From Symbiodinium natans (lineage: Eukaryota > Sar > Dinophyceae > Suessiales > Symbiodiniaceae): 64,000 nucleotides of DNA. Positions 32,084 to 42,692 of this stretch are shown here, piece after piece (the stretch's first letter is position 1; every line of letters begins with the position of its first letter). The stretch is from positions 112,001-176,000 of the forward strand of contig CAJNDS010002847.1 of assembly GCA_905221605.1 (NCBI GenBank), written 5' to 3'. The position numbers were made by a program, and so were the translations under genes. The notes under the pieces were generated by a model. It did no database searches. It worked only from the letters and a program-made list of their open reading frames with translations, and had not been told where the DNA came from.

Positions 32084-32521
32084 TAATGGACTAGGCTCAT
32101 GTGGGCTCCTCTTATAGCACGGAGCCTTATGCATAGTGTCGGCCCCCTTAAAAAGAAGCCCAGAAGTTGGAGGTTGACCAAAGCTGCTTAAGGTGGAGAG
32201 CTAAGGGCCCCAGAGATTTAGCGGTTTAGGGCTCAGGGTTTATGGCTTAGATACCTTACGGACATTCTTGAGTAGCCGCAACTTCATCATGTGTTATGAG
32301 TCCCTCACCCTCTTGGGGTTCTCAGGGTGGGGGTCTACACCCCCCATAAACCCTCGTAAGCCTCCATGAAACCTCATAGACCCACATAAACCCCAAGAAC
32401 CCTACGAGCCCTGTAGACCCTCAAAGCCAAACGGAATGAGAAAAACGAACCGCGTAGGAACCCCTGCAAAACCCTCTTGTAAGAGCCAAAGGCTCAGCAC
32501 ACCAAGCTCGAATCCACTGAC

Positions 32522-32596
32522 TGTCCATAGTGCATGGGCCGAGACGGCCGGGTAACATAGTGGTCGGAATCATATCTAATAATATTCCACTATGGA
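32522..32596. repeat. Small inverted repeat
   Basis: GTCCATAGTG (32522) and CACTATGGAC (32587) form 10 bp terminal arms around an AT-rich centre, MITE-like. Confidence 0.5.
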
Positions 32597-33013
32597 CCCT
32601 GTATAGTCAGACTAGAAGAAGCCCCAAAAACCCTACTCGAATGATTTAGGCCGCTATATGACACGGATCAAGGAGTGGTCGGGTTTAGGGTTCAGTTGTT
32701 ATGGGTCTAGGAGGTTTAAGCTGCGAAGTTGAACTAAATGGCGCCTTCTGCCTGAAAAGTCAGCGCGCAGGCGGCGGCGTGTGCGAATCCGAGAAATCAT
32801 TTTCGAAAAAAATCCGCGGCCTTTTGCCAAGTAGGGTTCATATCACACGCAGCTTTGGTGAGGGTAGCTTATGTGGGGTGTGTCTCTTCAGGAAAGCTTG
32901 TGTCTCTTCGCCAAAAACTCATGATTCCTAGTAGCTAGAGCCTCGACATCATGTCATCATGTGTGTGTGCCGAAGTCGAAGCCTGACTTCAAGGGCATCG
33001 AGCTTGGGGCTTA

Positions 33014-33186
33014 CGGTAGGGTTTAGGGTTTAGGGTTTAGGGTTTAGGGTTTAGGGTTTAGGGTTTAGGGTTTAGGGTTTAGGGTTTAGGGTTTTAGGGT
33101 TTTAGGGTTTTAGGGTTCAGGGTTCAGGGTTCAGGGTTCAGGGTTCAGGGTTTAGGGTTTAGGGGTTAGGGTTTAGGGTTTAGCCC
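33014..33186. repeat. TTTAGGG tract with TTTTAGGG and TTCAGGG blocks
   Basis: Pure TTTAGGG, then three TTTTAGGG, then five TTCAGGG, then TTTAGGG. Confidence 0.95.
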
Positions 33187-33671
33187 TCGGGGACACGCAC
33201 GTAGCTGTAAAGTTTGGGTGGCTTCGGGGCTTTGTCTGTGCGGTTGCAGGCCTAGGCGACCGCTGTTCGGACGGCAGCAGCAAGAGCAAATTTTGCTGAT
33301 CTTAACTTCTCGGCTTTGAACAGTGCTAGTATAGGCGCCGTGATAGTTGGAACAGGGTTTTCGGGGGTTATAAAGAAGTAGAATTATTGAGGGACCAGAA
33401 TGGGATATTATGAGTAATTATTCCGTCCCCTTTATTCGACGTTGCCCTGGTTTGCAAACTAAATATATTCGTGGGCACAGCAAGCAGTTCAATCGAGTAT
33501 TTGTAAGGCTCCCAAGACCCAAACCCAAAACTCACAACCCAAATGCAAAGATGAAAGCGCGATCAGAGCCCCAAGACCACATTAGCAGTGCCTCCGTGTT
33601 TCGCCTGTCTCGCGGCCACCTGTTTCGCAGCAATCCTTGTTGCGTAAGGCCCCGCCAGAGGAAATGTGAAG

Positions 33672-33691
33672 ACACACACACACACACACAT
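33672..33691. repeat. CA microsatellite
   Basis: About nine CA units. Confidence 0.9.
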
Positions 33692-34033
33692 GACTTGAAG
33701 ACATAGAAGAAGTAGCTCGAGTCATGATGTGTCATGGGCAGGTGTGATCCCAAGCCTGGTCCTCGTTCGAGGGCGAAGCGTGAGAGACCACGTGCCTGGC
33801 ACCGAGTATTAGCTTTCAAGGCTTCAAGGCTCCTCTTCGAAGCCGTGCTGCGTCTTCAGCTGCTTGCAAGGGCTCGGGGCTTGTGAGCTGCCTTACAAAG
33901 CGAACGCGCGAGTTTCAAGCCCCTCGCCTGTGAACTCTGCGTGCCTGTTAGAGCCCACTGTGGCTCAAAGTTGATTGGCCGTAGGCTTGCCAGATGTAGC
34001 TTTCATATTTCGCAGCACAGTGCTGCGCGTGGA

Positions 34034-35280
34034 ATGCAGATCTCCGGCCATGTAGCAGTGCTTTTGATCCATGCCCTGTCTTGTGAGCGGATCTCTGAGC
34101 AGATCAGCCTGGACATTGGGAGCTCAAGCTTCTTGCTGAGCCGTGGCCCGCGCAGCGACATCGGCAAGTTGCTTGCACGTGCCCAGCCCCTTCAGCCAAC
34201 AAAGGCGTCACTGGCCCGAGATTTTCCGGAGGACTGTCCCAACGGTGAGCTTAGGCTTTCCGGAGTTTACAAGGTAAGAAAGGAGGTGGTCCTCCATGGC
34301 CCATGTGAGGTGACGGGAGACGGCGGGGAGCTTCAGGTGCAGGCGCCGATTCACTTCAACGGCAACGTGAGCTTCCGGGGCAGCCTCGTGGTCAAATACG
34401 TCAAGAAGAACAATCCCCAGCACTCTAACAATAAGATGAAGATGATCTTCCGCCGCGCTCTCAATCGAGCGCTCGGTGGCACGGAGGGCCCCTGCATCAG
34501 CGTCAATGGCAGCCTCACCCTGCAGGCTGGGGCGGATGTGAGCATCCAGGACTGTCAGAACCAACAACAGCCAACAGCCCTTGGGGGCTGCCTTTTCGTC
34601 GGCCGCGAGGCGGAGCTCCTCAGTGGGGCACGCCTGCAGCTGAAGAACTGTTCGGCAGGAGGCGTGGGCGCGGGCCTCGGAGGCGGACTGTACGTCGGAA
34701 CGACCTTCCGGCAGCGGGGCGCCGTCGTGTTTGCGGAAGGTTGCTTTGCATCAGAGGGTGGGGGCGCGTTGTACGCCTGCGGAGGCCTAGACATGTCGGG
34801 GGGCAGCCTGTCGGCTGTCGATAGCTCAGCCACGGAAGAAGGCGGCTGCATCCTCGCGTATGGATTAACCAACATCTCCGCCGGGCACATGAACCTGACC
34901 AACTGCCGGAGCCGTGCACCTCGCGGCGGCGGAAGTGGCGGAGGCCTGTGGGCCAATTCCTTGGAGGTGGCGGCGGCCGCCCGGCTGACCATCCACGACT
35001 GCCACGCAGCCTTCGGTGGTGGCATGTATGCACAGCGCCATGCGGGCATCCACGCGCAAGGATTGCACATCTCCAACTCCTCGGCCAGCAGCTTCGGCGG
35101 CTGCCTCTACATGAAGTCCGGGAACGTGAGCTTCAGTGGCCCGCTTGCCTTGCAGAGCTGCGCCGCGAAAGGTGCCGGAGGAGGCATTTACAGTGTTCGA
35201 GGGGCTTTCGAAGCAGAGGAGATCAGCTGCAACGGTTGCGATGCTCCCGTAGCTGCAGTCCTGCAGCTGGAGAAGCAGGG
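34034..35280 (+). CDS. Secreted beta-helix (Pmp-repeat) / multi-span membrane protein, exon 1
   Basis: The ATG at 34034 is preferred because it begins a signal peptide (MQISGHVAVLLIHALSC); an upstream in-frame ATG at 33941 would add 31 residues. Exon 1 carries about eight Gly-Gly repeats (GGCLFV, GGGLYVG, GGGALYA, GGCILA, GGGLWA, GGGMYA, GGCLYM, GGGIYS) spaced 30-45 residues, with Asn/Cys-rich turns. This is the pattern of polymorphic outer-membrane-protein repeats and right-handed parallel beta-helices. The exon ends at a GTAGGT donor in codon phase 2. Joining to 35391 keeps the frame and gives about 977 residues. The predicted topology is an extracellular beta-helix and Cys-rich stalk followed by a multi-span membrane domain. 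This architecture recurs in protists, but its function is not known to me. The GC-rich codon use contrasts with the AT-rich flanks. Confidence 0.8.
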
Positions 35281-35390
35281 GTAGGTTTGAACATTCCTTT
35301 TAAAATTCTTGTTCCCCTTAACCCCCCCCCCCCCATTTCATCATTAATTACACAGCCATAAATATTTCTTCTAGGGCCCCCACACCTAAG
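35281..35390 (+). other. Spliceosomal intron (110 bp)
   Basis: GT at 35281 (GGGGTAGGTTT) and AG at 35389-35390 (ACCTAAG before GAAAGTCAG). It contains an in-frame stop at 35282 and a C-rich run. An alternative AG at 35373-35374 would put exon 2 out of frame with a stop, so 35390 is chosen. Confidence 0.7.
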
Positions 35391-37077
35391 GAAAGTCAGC
35401 GCCGACCTGCGGGCGGTCCGCTTTTGGAGCCACTCGCGTAGCAGTTCCGCCATCGCCGCAGGCGCCGGTTCCACGGTCAAGATCGGGAAGATGGACTGCA
35501 TGGAGGCGCCGGGCTGCATTCTGCAGGCGCAGCAGGCGAACGTGTCGCAGCTGCTATGCTCCCGTGGCGAGGGGCGGGAAAGCTTTGCCGAGCAGGATGG
35601 CTTGCAGTGCAAGCCATGTGCCGAGGGGCGGACTCGCCTGGAACAGAACCGGGCCGATGCCCATTGCGTGCTTTGCCCCAACATCACAGATACTGACATC
35701 CGCTGCACTCCCACAGAGCTTGGGTTGCCAGGCGGCTACATGGTGACTTGGAACCATAGCAAGCCCTCAGACCTCTCCAATTGGTTTAGGTGCCCCAGCG
35801 AGATCGCCTGCCCCGGGGGTCACCTCGGTGCCAGTGACCGACCTGGTGGAACAGCGCAAGAGATTTGGGCAATGTGTGCACAGGGCTACGTCGGTGAAGC
35901 GTGCACCCAGTGCGATGACGGATATGCCCGTGGCGACAGCAACGTCCTGCAGTGCGTCCCCTGCTCCACAGACCTGCATCAGGCCGCCTGGTATGTCTCC
36001 TTCTACTTGCTGAAGAACCTTGCCCTCTTCACCTCTGCAGTTGGCAGCGTGTCTGGGGCCAAACGCCGGCGTGCAGAGAGCGCCACGCTGCTCAACCAGC
36101 TCATGTCGTTCGCAGTGGTAGCCGGCATCGCCATGTCAGGGGCAATGCAAACGCGCACTTTCCAGGAGGACTTGCAGGCGTCCTCGCAGGCCGTCTTCCG
36201 CTACTTGTCACTTCCTGCCGAGATGGTGTCTCAAGGCCAGGGCTCTGGCGGCGCCAGCATGTCGTGCGAGTGCTTGCTGGCGATGATGGGCATGAAGCAG
36301 ACTGTCTACCACACCCACATTCTCACTTCCATTTGGCCAGCAGTGCTTGTGTCGTGGCTTGCGGTAACAAAGGGCGGCTGGCTAGCAGCTGTGGTTGGAG
36401 TGAACGTGTTCCTGCCGGTCTTCGTCGCTGGCTTTGGCAAGTATTTGGTGAGTTTTCGCTTGCGCCCTGAGGCTTTGCCTGGGGGAGAGCTGCTCATGGA
36501 TTTCCTGCCACCCGGACCTCACATGACCTCCTGCATCCTGGAGCGGATTTGCGCAGTCCTGGCCGCCATCGCCATCGCTTTGGTGCTCAGCGTGGGCAGC
36601 TGGATCTACGCGGTGCGTTACCGCCGTGAGCCCCTGGAGCCACACGTCGCCTACCTTGTGCAGGCCTACAAGCCCGAGTGTGCGGCCTGGGAGGCGGAGC
36701 GCCTGGTGCGGAAGGTCTTCCTGGCCCTGATCACGACCATGCTCCCGGTGACGCTCTCTCCCGCGCTCCAGCTGGAAGCCGTGACGCTGGTGCTGATCGC
36801 GTCCCTGGCCGCAAATATGTATTTCATGCCCTACCAAGTGGGCTCCTGGAACGGGCGCGAAGCTGGGCTTCTCATGGTGGCTCTGACCATGACCGGCCTC
36901 ACCACCTGCCTCATTGCCAACGACCTGCACTGGGCGAAGTCCACCTTCACGCAGCGTGCCTTAGTCTTCGTGATCTGCGCCATGGCCAGCGGCACCTGCG
37001 CCATCATGATCGGTGCCTTGGCAGCGGCCTTCTTGAATGAGCGCCGCAACACGCCCAAAGCTGATGAAGCGGAATGA
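35391..37077 (+). CDS. Secreted beta-helix / multi-span membrane protein, exon 2
   Basis: This exon continues exon 1 in frame. The first part is Cys-rich: CxxC-type pairs (CKPC, CVLC, CTQC, CVPC), resembling the GCC2/ephrin-receptor-like Cys repeats that often precede membrane spans. Numbering from the internal ATG at 35491, hydrophobic spans lie near 166-188, 203-220, 277-295, 297-318, 352-375, 408-424, 430-447, 458-477 and 488-514, giving about eight or nine helices. The protein ends with a short polar tail (NERRNTPKADEAE) and TGA at 37075-37077. No catalytic motif was seen. A sensory, adhesion or transport role is only speculation. Gene completeness at the 3' end is good. Confidence 0.8.
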
Positions 37078-37481
37078 AAGGAGATGCTCCAAGCCTGACC
37101 GATCGCGCACGAAAAATGGCATGGGAGCCCTTACAACCCCATGCCTACGAACCTCGTGCGGGTGGACCTGCACGTTAACTTTTCTATGTACTGGGGTCCT
37201 GGAGGGGGAGGGTAGAAGTAAGGGCTTATCGTCCCCAAACCAGGCCTGAACAGGGCCAAACATGCCTGAAAAAGAAATAGAGCCCAGAGTCAATAGGAAT
37301 CCCCTCCCCGGCCCCTCCCCCTAATATTCAACCTCCCCTTCACCCCCTGATATGTACGTATTCCCCCTCATATACGATCATATCACTCTATAGTGGGAGT
37401 ATTTCTTATTCGGGGCTAGGGAATGGTTCAATATTACAGGGAGGGGATTAAGTGTATGCCCCGCACACCTTTAAAAAAACC

Positions 37482-37487
37482 TAAACC

Positions 37488-37540
<53 letters not shown>

Positions 37541-37624
37541 ACCCTAAACCCTAAACCCTAAACCCTAAACCCTAAACCCTAAACCCTAAACCCTAAACCC
37601 TAAACCCTAAACCCTAAACCCTAA
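37482..37624. repeat. CCCTCAA block followed by CCCTAAA tract
   Basis: About eight CCCTCAA units in a row pass sharply into about eleven CCCTAAA units. Confidence 0.95.
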
Positions 37625-37750
37625 CTTGACATCGCAGCCGAGTGTGCTCCGTGTGCTCTCCGTTGAGCCACCAGCTGGGTAGTCGCGGGGGGAGGGAGCG
37701 CAAAGGCCGCCAGTCGCCCAGCTGCCGGGTGTTTGAAGCACTGGCTTGAA

Positions 37751-37838
37751 GCTTAGGGTTTAGGGTTTAGGGTTTTTAGGGTTTTTAGGGTTTTTAGGGT
37801 TTTTAGGGTTTTTAGGGTTTAGGGTTTAGGGTTTAGGG
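37751..37838. repeat. TTTAGGG tract with TTTTTAGGG block
   Basis: Five consecutive TTTTTAGGG units are embedded in normal TTTAGGG. Confidence 0.95.
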
Positions 37839-38400
37839 TGCCGAGCAGGTGGCTTTTCACACTGTTGGGGTGCCAGAACTCGCACGACCCCTGATCTTTT
37901 GCCGCCCCCTTAGAAAACACAGCCCGTAAGGAAGTCTAATGCCCTGCATGTAGGTTCCGAAAATAGGGGCCCTCAACCCTCAACCCTTTTTGGAGTTCTT
38001 ATAATAAGGGCAAGAAAGTATTTTGGTGGCATTCGCAGGGTACCACCCCTATTTGGAAAATAGCCAGATACTTACCAGGCAGGGCCGTGGGATATTCTTT
38101 ATGTGTCCTTCATTTGGGTTAAGCCCCTTGCAGGGTTTTTTTGTTGGGCTTCGGGCTGCGAATCCCAACTGGAGTTTGCAACCCCGAAAACGAAAGGCCA
38201 AAAGCCACAGTTCATAGTTCTGCCTTGAACTCCATGGCAGGGCTTCTCAGAAGTGGACCTGCTGCGTGGAGGCAGGCTGCAGGGTTGGGAGTTTAGGGCT
38301 TTTTAGGGTATAACCTGCAGAGCTCACGTCGTGCGTTGTTGGCGGAGGGTTGGGGCGGGGTGGGGGGGGTGGGGGGGCGGGGGGAGGGGCATGGAGTCTT

Positions 38401-38500
38401 TACTATTACTTGCTTAAGAACCCCCAACAATACAGCCCAACAATACAGGGATTGTCATCCTTCATTTGGGGGGGGGGGGGGGGTTTTAAGCAAGTAGTAG
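38401..38500. mobile_element. MITE-like element, CTTAAG family, copy 1
   Basis: The left end TACTTGCTTAAGAACCCCC and the right end GGGGGTTTTAAGCAAGTA are inverted. The centre includes CAGGGATTGTCATCC, shared with the copy at 45016. No coding capacity. Confidence 0.65.
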
Positions 38501-39304
38501 TTTGGGGTTATGGACGTTTTGGGATGGTTTAGAATTTCATGGTTCAGCGTTTGCGTGTGTTCGAGCTCTTGGTCGTCTGTCCGCCGGGAAAACAGGAACG
38601 GCTCTGGAAACTTTGCGCGCCCTGCCAGCTGAAACCATGCTGAAACCTCATACTGGAATCCCCTATAAGTAACCAAGAACGAACTTCATTGGAGCCTTTG
38701 GGTAAAGCCTGAACCCCCTACTTCACGGGCACTTGTAGGGCTAGAATTTTCTGAACTACAACTCGGACTCAGAGTAGGCCCGCCTATATTTTTTTGAGTT
38801 TAGGTTTGCTTAGAAGCCCCTTTAAACCAAAAAGGCACCCTTTTGATTCCTAGGTTGCACTTGAGTCTAGACAGCTCTTGGGTACAGATAACCGAGGTCA
38901 AGATCCTTCCAAGGTTTAGGGTTTAGGGTTTAGGGTTTAGGGTATCTAAGAGCACCTGACACACGCCAAGATCGCTCCAAGAGCAGCTGAAAGATGATCC
39001 AGAGCCATCCAAGACCATTCGGCTTAGGTTTAGGGGACAGGAGTTTAGGGTGTAGGGTTTAGGATGTTGGGGCTCCAAGAAAACTCCAAGGGCCCAAAAG
39101 CGAGGGACCGAGGCGGGTGCAAATCCGGCTTGGGCGGACGCAGTGAACCCATTCAGCACAACTTGGTGCGCAGAATGCGCGCGGCACCGGGGTGTCAGCG
39201 CGATCTGGCACCTGCTTCGATGTCAGTTTTGCAAAGGCCATGCTATTGCGGGAGTGTTCAGGCGCACGCGAAAGAACCGAGGAGGTCGAAGCTTGAACCT
39301 TGTT

Positions 39305-39388
39305 TTGCATGATTAACCTAAACCCTAAACCCTCAACCCTAAACCCTAAACCCTCAACCCTAAACCCTAAGCCCTAAGCCCTAAACCC
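39305..39388. repeat. CCCTAAA tract with CCCTCAA and CCCTAAG variants
   Basis: Interstitial telomeric repeats. Confidence 0.9.
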
Positions 39389-39657
39389 CGCTAAGAGGTT
39401 GACCTCCCTCCCTCCTCGCTGTAAACGCGAACCATGGTCAGGCTTGGGTCATGATGTCGAGGCCGGGCCTTCAGATGTCCAGCCCTAACTGGGTTTTGGA
39501 GTACTATTATATACTTTAATACCTCTTAGGGCTTAGGGTTTAGGGTTTAGGGTTTAGGGTTACTTTAATACTTTTTTTTGGGTTCTGGGTTCCGATTATA
39601 GCACCTTGTACCTAGAAAGTATATGTTTTTTCCAGGGTCTACTCTATCTAAAGTAGG

Positions 39658-39762
39658 GCTAAGGGTCCATGTACCTTCTTACATACTTGGGCCCCAAAGT
39701 CCCTATATAGGAAGAAATTTCAGGCCCCAAGTATTCAGTATTTAGGTACATGGACACTTAGG
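39658..39762. mobile_element. MITE-like element, GGTCCATGTACC family, copy 2
   Basis: CTAAGGGTCCATGTACC and GGTACATGGACACTTAG are terminal inverted repeats. An inner pair (TACTTGGGCCCC / GGCCCCAAGTA) extends the dyad. Confidence 0.6.
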
Positions 39763-40525
39763 GTGCAGGATACGGGGTTATTGATATTTAAGCGTAAGTA
39801 GGGTGCTGGATTACGGTTTGCTTTAGGCGATAATATGGGTTTAGGGTTTAGGGTTCGGGTTCCAAGGTTTAGGGTTTTGGCTGTGTCGGGTCAAGGGTTG
39901 CGGAGCTTTCGGGTTTGGGGATTTAGCAGGAGTTTTCCGTCTCGTGGTCCCAGGGTTTTCCATTTGGATTAGAACATAGATCCGGAGGTTTGGCGTTCAG
40001 GTTTGTTTAGGGTTTAGGGATCTAGGTTACTAGTGTTGGTGCAGGAGATTGGGTATTTCCTGAACGGAGTGTATGGGGAGGTAGAACAGCGGGAGAGGAA
40101 GTGGGAGACGGGTGTGCTGCGATCCTTGCGCAAGGAGACCGATCTCTCGCATATTTCTGGGTTCTCGATCCGAGATGATAGTTCGTCTCTCTTTGTGGCG
40201 GGGGTGGAGGGGGGGGGGGGGGGCAGCAAGGGCGGGCACCTGATTCCTTGTTTTAAGTTTCGACGTCTTGTAATGCCCCATCGCGCCTTTTTTCTCGTAG
40301 TGAAGCCATGAGTCCAGTGAGTATTCCGTGCAGCTTTACTGTTGTGTTGGTTCTCAGGTTTAGGGTTTAGGGTTTAGGGTTTAGGGTCTTGCAGCACCAC
40401 TCCGCACCGTTCCTCGCGGTTTAGGAGGTGGTTGGAGGAGTTGCTTTATGTTGCTTCCTCATTGCCTTCGGGACGTCATTCCATGTTCCAGCTATAGGTT
40501 CTGGCTACAGCCGGCAAGCTCTACT

Positions 40526-40668
40526 CCCTAAGGGTCCATGTACCCAAATAGTATATTTTCTTGGGCCCTAAAGCTACTACATGGGAACGCCTTTAAGGCC
40601 CAAGTAACCCTAAACCCTAAACCCTAAACCCTAAGTATATACTATATGGGTACATGGACCCTTTGGGA
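40526..40668. mobile_element. MITE-like element, GGTCCATGTACC family, copy 3 with telomeric insert
   Basis: The termini CCCTAAGGGTCCATGTACCC and GGGTACATGGACCCTTTGGG are inverted. The arms extend through ATAGTATAT/ATATACTAT. Four CCCTAAA units (40606-40634) sit inside the element between the inner and outer dyads. Confidence 0.65.
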
Positions 40669-40792
40669 CGCACATGGTCCATGGTGGTTGGGTTTGAAGG
40701 TTTCGGCGAGTCTGCCTGAGAGTTCCGCCTTGAGTAGAAGGTAAAGCCCTAAGCCCGCAACCCAGAACCCTAAACTCTCCGATTCCTACACC

Positions 40793-41015
40793 CAAAACCC
40801 TAAACCCTAAACCCTAAACCCTAAACCCTAAACCCTAAACCCTAAACCCTAAACCCTAAACCCTAAACCCTAAACCCTAAACCCTAACCCTAAACCCTAA
40901 ACCCTAAACCCTAAACCCTAAACCCTAAACCCTAAACCCTAAACCCTAAACCCTAAACCCTAAACCCTAAACCCTAAACCCTAAACCCTAAACCCGAAAC
41001 CCTAAACCCTAAACC
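40793..41015. repeat. Long CCCTAAA tract
   Basis: More than thirty units over about 220 bp, with a CCCTAA slip and one CCCGAAA. Confidence 0.95.
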
Positions 41016-41106
41016 TGCTACCATCCTGGGGAGCGATCGTCGGGTTTGGCGGCCCCTAAGTTGTAAATCCTGATGCCCCAAGCCTGAGCCGGTTGGGTGT
41101 TCAAGG

Positions 41107-41212
41107 CGTAGGGTTTAGGGTTTAGGGTTTAGGGTTTAGGGTTTAGGGTTTAGGGTTTAGGGTTTAGGGTTTAGGGTTTAGGGTTTAGGGTTTAGGGTTT
41201 AGGGTTTAGGGC
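41107..41212. repeat. TTTAGGG tract
   Basis: Fifteen near-perfect units. Confidence 0.95.
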
Positions 41213-41247
41213 TAGGGCTTGGGGTTTCAAGTGTTTTGTGGGGCCCA

Positions 41248-41337
41248 ATTTTCGACATGCCTGGCAGGTCGGAAGCATCAACTGCCAGAGGCAAAGCGCG
41301 ACCTCCGGCTGAGCGCTCCGGCTGTCTACACCAATAG
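41248..41337 (+). other. Exon-like island ending in stop
   Basis: IFDMPGRSEASTARGKARPP, then AERSGCLHQ, then TAG. It is flanked by TTTAGGG on both sides. Confidence 0.3.
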
Positions 41338-41451
41338 GGTTCAGGGCTCAGGGTTCAGGGTTTAGGGTTTAGGGTTTAGGGTTTAGGGTTTAGGGTTTAG
41401 GGTTCAGGGTTTAGGGTTTAGGGTTTAGGGTTTAGGGTTTGGGTTTAGGGA
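41338..41451. repeat. TTTAGGG tract
   Basis: TTTAGGG with a few TTCAGGG units. Confidence 0.9.
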
Positions 41452-41519
41452 CTTTGAATGGATTGGATGTCCCGTCTTGCCTTTCGTTTTGCAGGCTTTT
41501 GTTGGCTTACAGGTTGGAG

Positions 41520-41622
41520 TACCCTAAACCCTAAACCCCGAACCCTGAACCCTAAACCCTAAACCCTAAGCCCTAAGCCCTAAACCCTAAACCCTAACCC
41601 TAAACCCTAAACCCTAAACGCT
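41520..41622. repeat. CCCTAAA tract
   Basis: CCCTAAA with CCCTGAA and CCCTAAG variants. Confidence 0.9.
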
Positions 41623-41651
41623 AGGGGCGGCTTACCCAAAAAAGCACCTTA

Positions 41652-41717
41652 ACACTGCCTCAGGAACGACCCAGAGCCCGATTCCCAGAGCCAGGCGCAG
41701 GCGCAGACCTGGTCTAA
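41652..41717 (+). other. Exon-like island ending in stop
   Basis: TLPQERPRARFPEPGAGADL, then V, then TAA, between CCCTAAA (left) and TTTAGGG (right) tracts. Confidence 0.25.
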
Positions 41718-41749
41718 GGGGCTGTAGGTTTTTTGGGGTTCAGGGTTTC

Positions 41750-41852
41750 GTGTTTAGGGTTAGGGTTTCGGGTTTCGGGTTTAGGGTTTAGGGTTCGGGT
41801 TTTAGGTTTAGGGTTTAGGGTTTAGGGTTTAGGGTTTAGGGTTTAGGGTTTA
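41750..41852. repeat. TTTAGGG tract
   Basis: Left half with TTTCGGG variants, right half pure. Confidence 0.9.
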
Positions 41853-42510
41853 AGCTTTGAAAGGTTCGATCGTTGCAACAGCCATACAGGACATCCTGGT
41901 TTGGGATGTTGGCTCGGGTCATGCAACCAGCAAGGTCGCAAGGCAAACGATCAAGGGCGCACCCTGAACCCCAAACCCTAGAATCCCAAACCCTACCATA
42001 AACCCTAAGCCCTAAACCCAAAACCCCAAGCCCTAAACCCTAACTCTAAACCCTAAACCCTGAACCCTAAACACTAAACCCTAAACCCTAAACCCTAAAC
42101 CCTAAACCCGGACCAGGCTTCTACTAGATGACTTTAAACCTCGACTCTAGACCCGGGACGTGATGGGGATGCGAGTATGGTGGGTTTGGGGTTTGGGGTG
42201 TGGGGTTTGGGGTTTGGGGTTTAGGGTTTAGGGACGTGAAGCTCTTGAAGAAGTACAAAACTTCCTTTTAGGTCACCTCACCCCGACCCTGAACACAGAC
42301 CATAAAACCCCCAGACCCTCTGCCTAAATCCACTTGACCCTAACCCTAATTAAAGATCCGAGAACCTACAGACCCTCAACCCTAACCCTAAAGCCTCAAC
42401 CCTCAACCCTAAACCCTGCAAACCCTAAACCCTGCTGACCCTAAACCTAGACGCTTAGAGCCTAAGCCAATCCCGGTAGGGTTTATAGGGTTTAGGGTTT
42501 AGGGTGCCCA

Positions 42511-42603
42511 AAATCTCCAAGATTTCGACGCCAGGGATCCAAGGCCCAGGCGGCTCAGCCTTTGGCCGATGTCTCTGCGAAAGACCATCAGGCGGGACCT
42601 CCT
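42511..42603 (+). other. Exon-like island ending in stop
   Basis: KISTPGIQGPGGSAFGRCLC, then ERPSGGTS, then TAA. Confidence 0.25.
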
Positions 42604-42692
42604 AAACCCTAAACCCTAAACCCCAAACACTAAACCCTAAACCCTAAACCCTAAACCCTAAACCCTAAACCCTAAACCCTAAACCCTAAACC
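42600..42692. repeat. CCCTAAA tract
   Basis: About twelve units. Confidence 0.95.

Larger units (their letters stand above)
18546..33940. other. Telomere-repeat mosaic region 1
   Basis: Tracts of TTTAGGG or CCCTAAA (10-300 bp, orientation switching repeatedly) alternate with unique islands of about 60-600 bp. No complete gene is supported. Several islands read like short exons and are listed separately. Unique stretches without anything else I could recognise include 18940-19065, 22780-22990, 24850-25450, 26480-27120, 28300-28880 and 32090-33000. Confidence 0.8.

Noticed and set aside
35281..35374. Shorter 94 bp intron ending at TTCTAG
   Set aside because: Splicing there shifts the frame and meets a stop within about 25 codons; the AG at 35390 keeps the frame.
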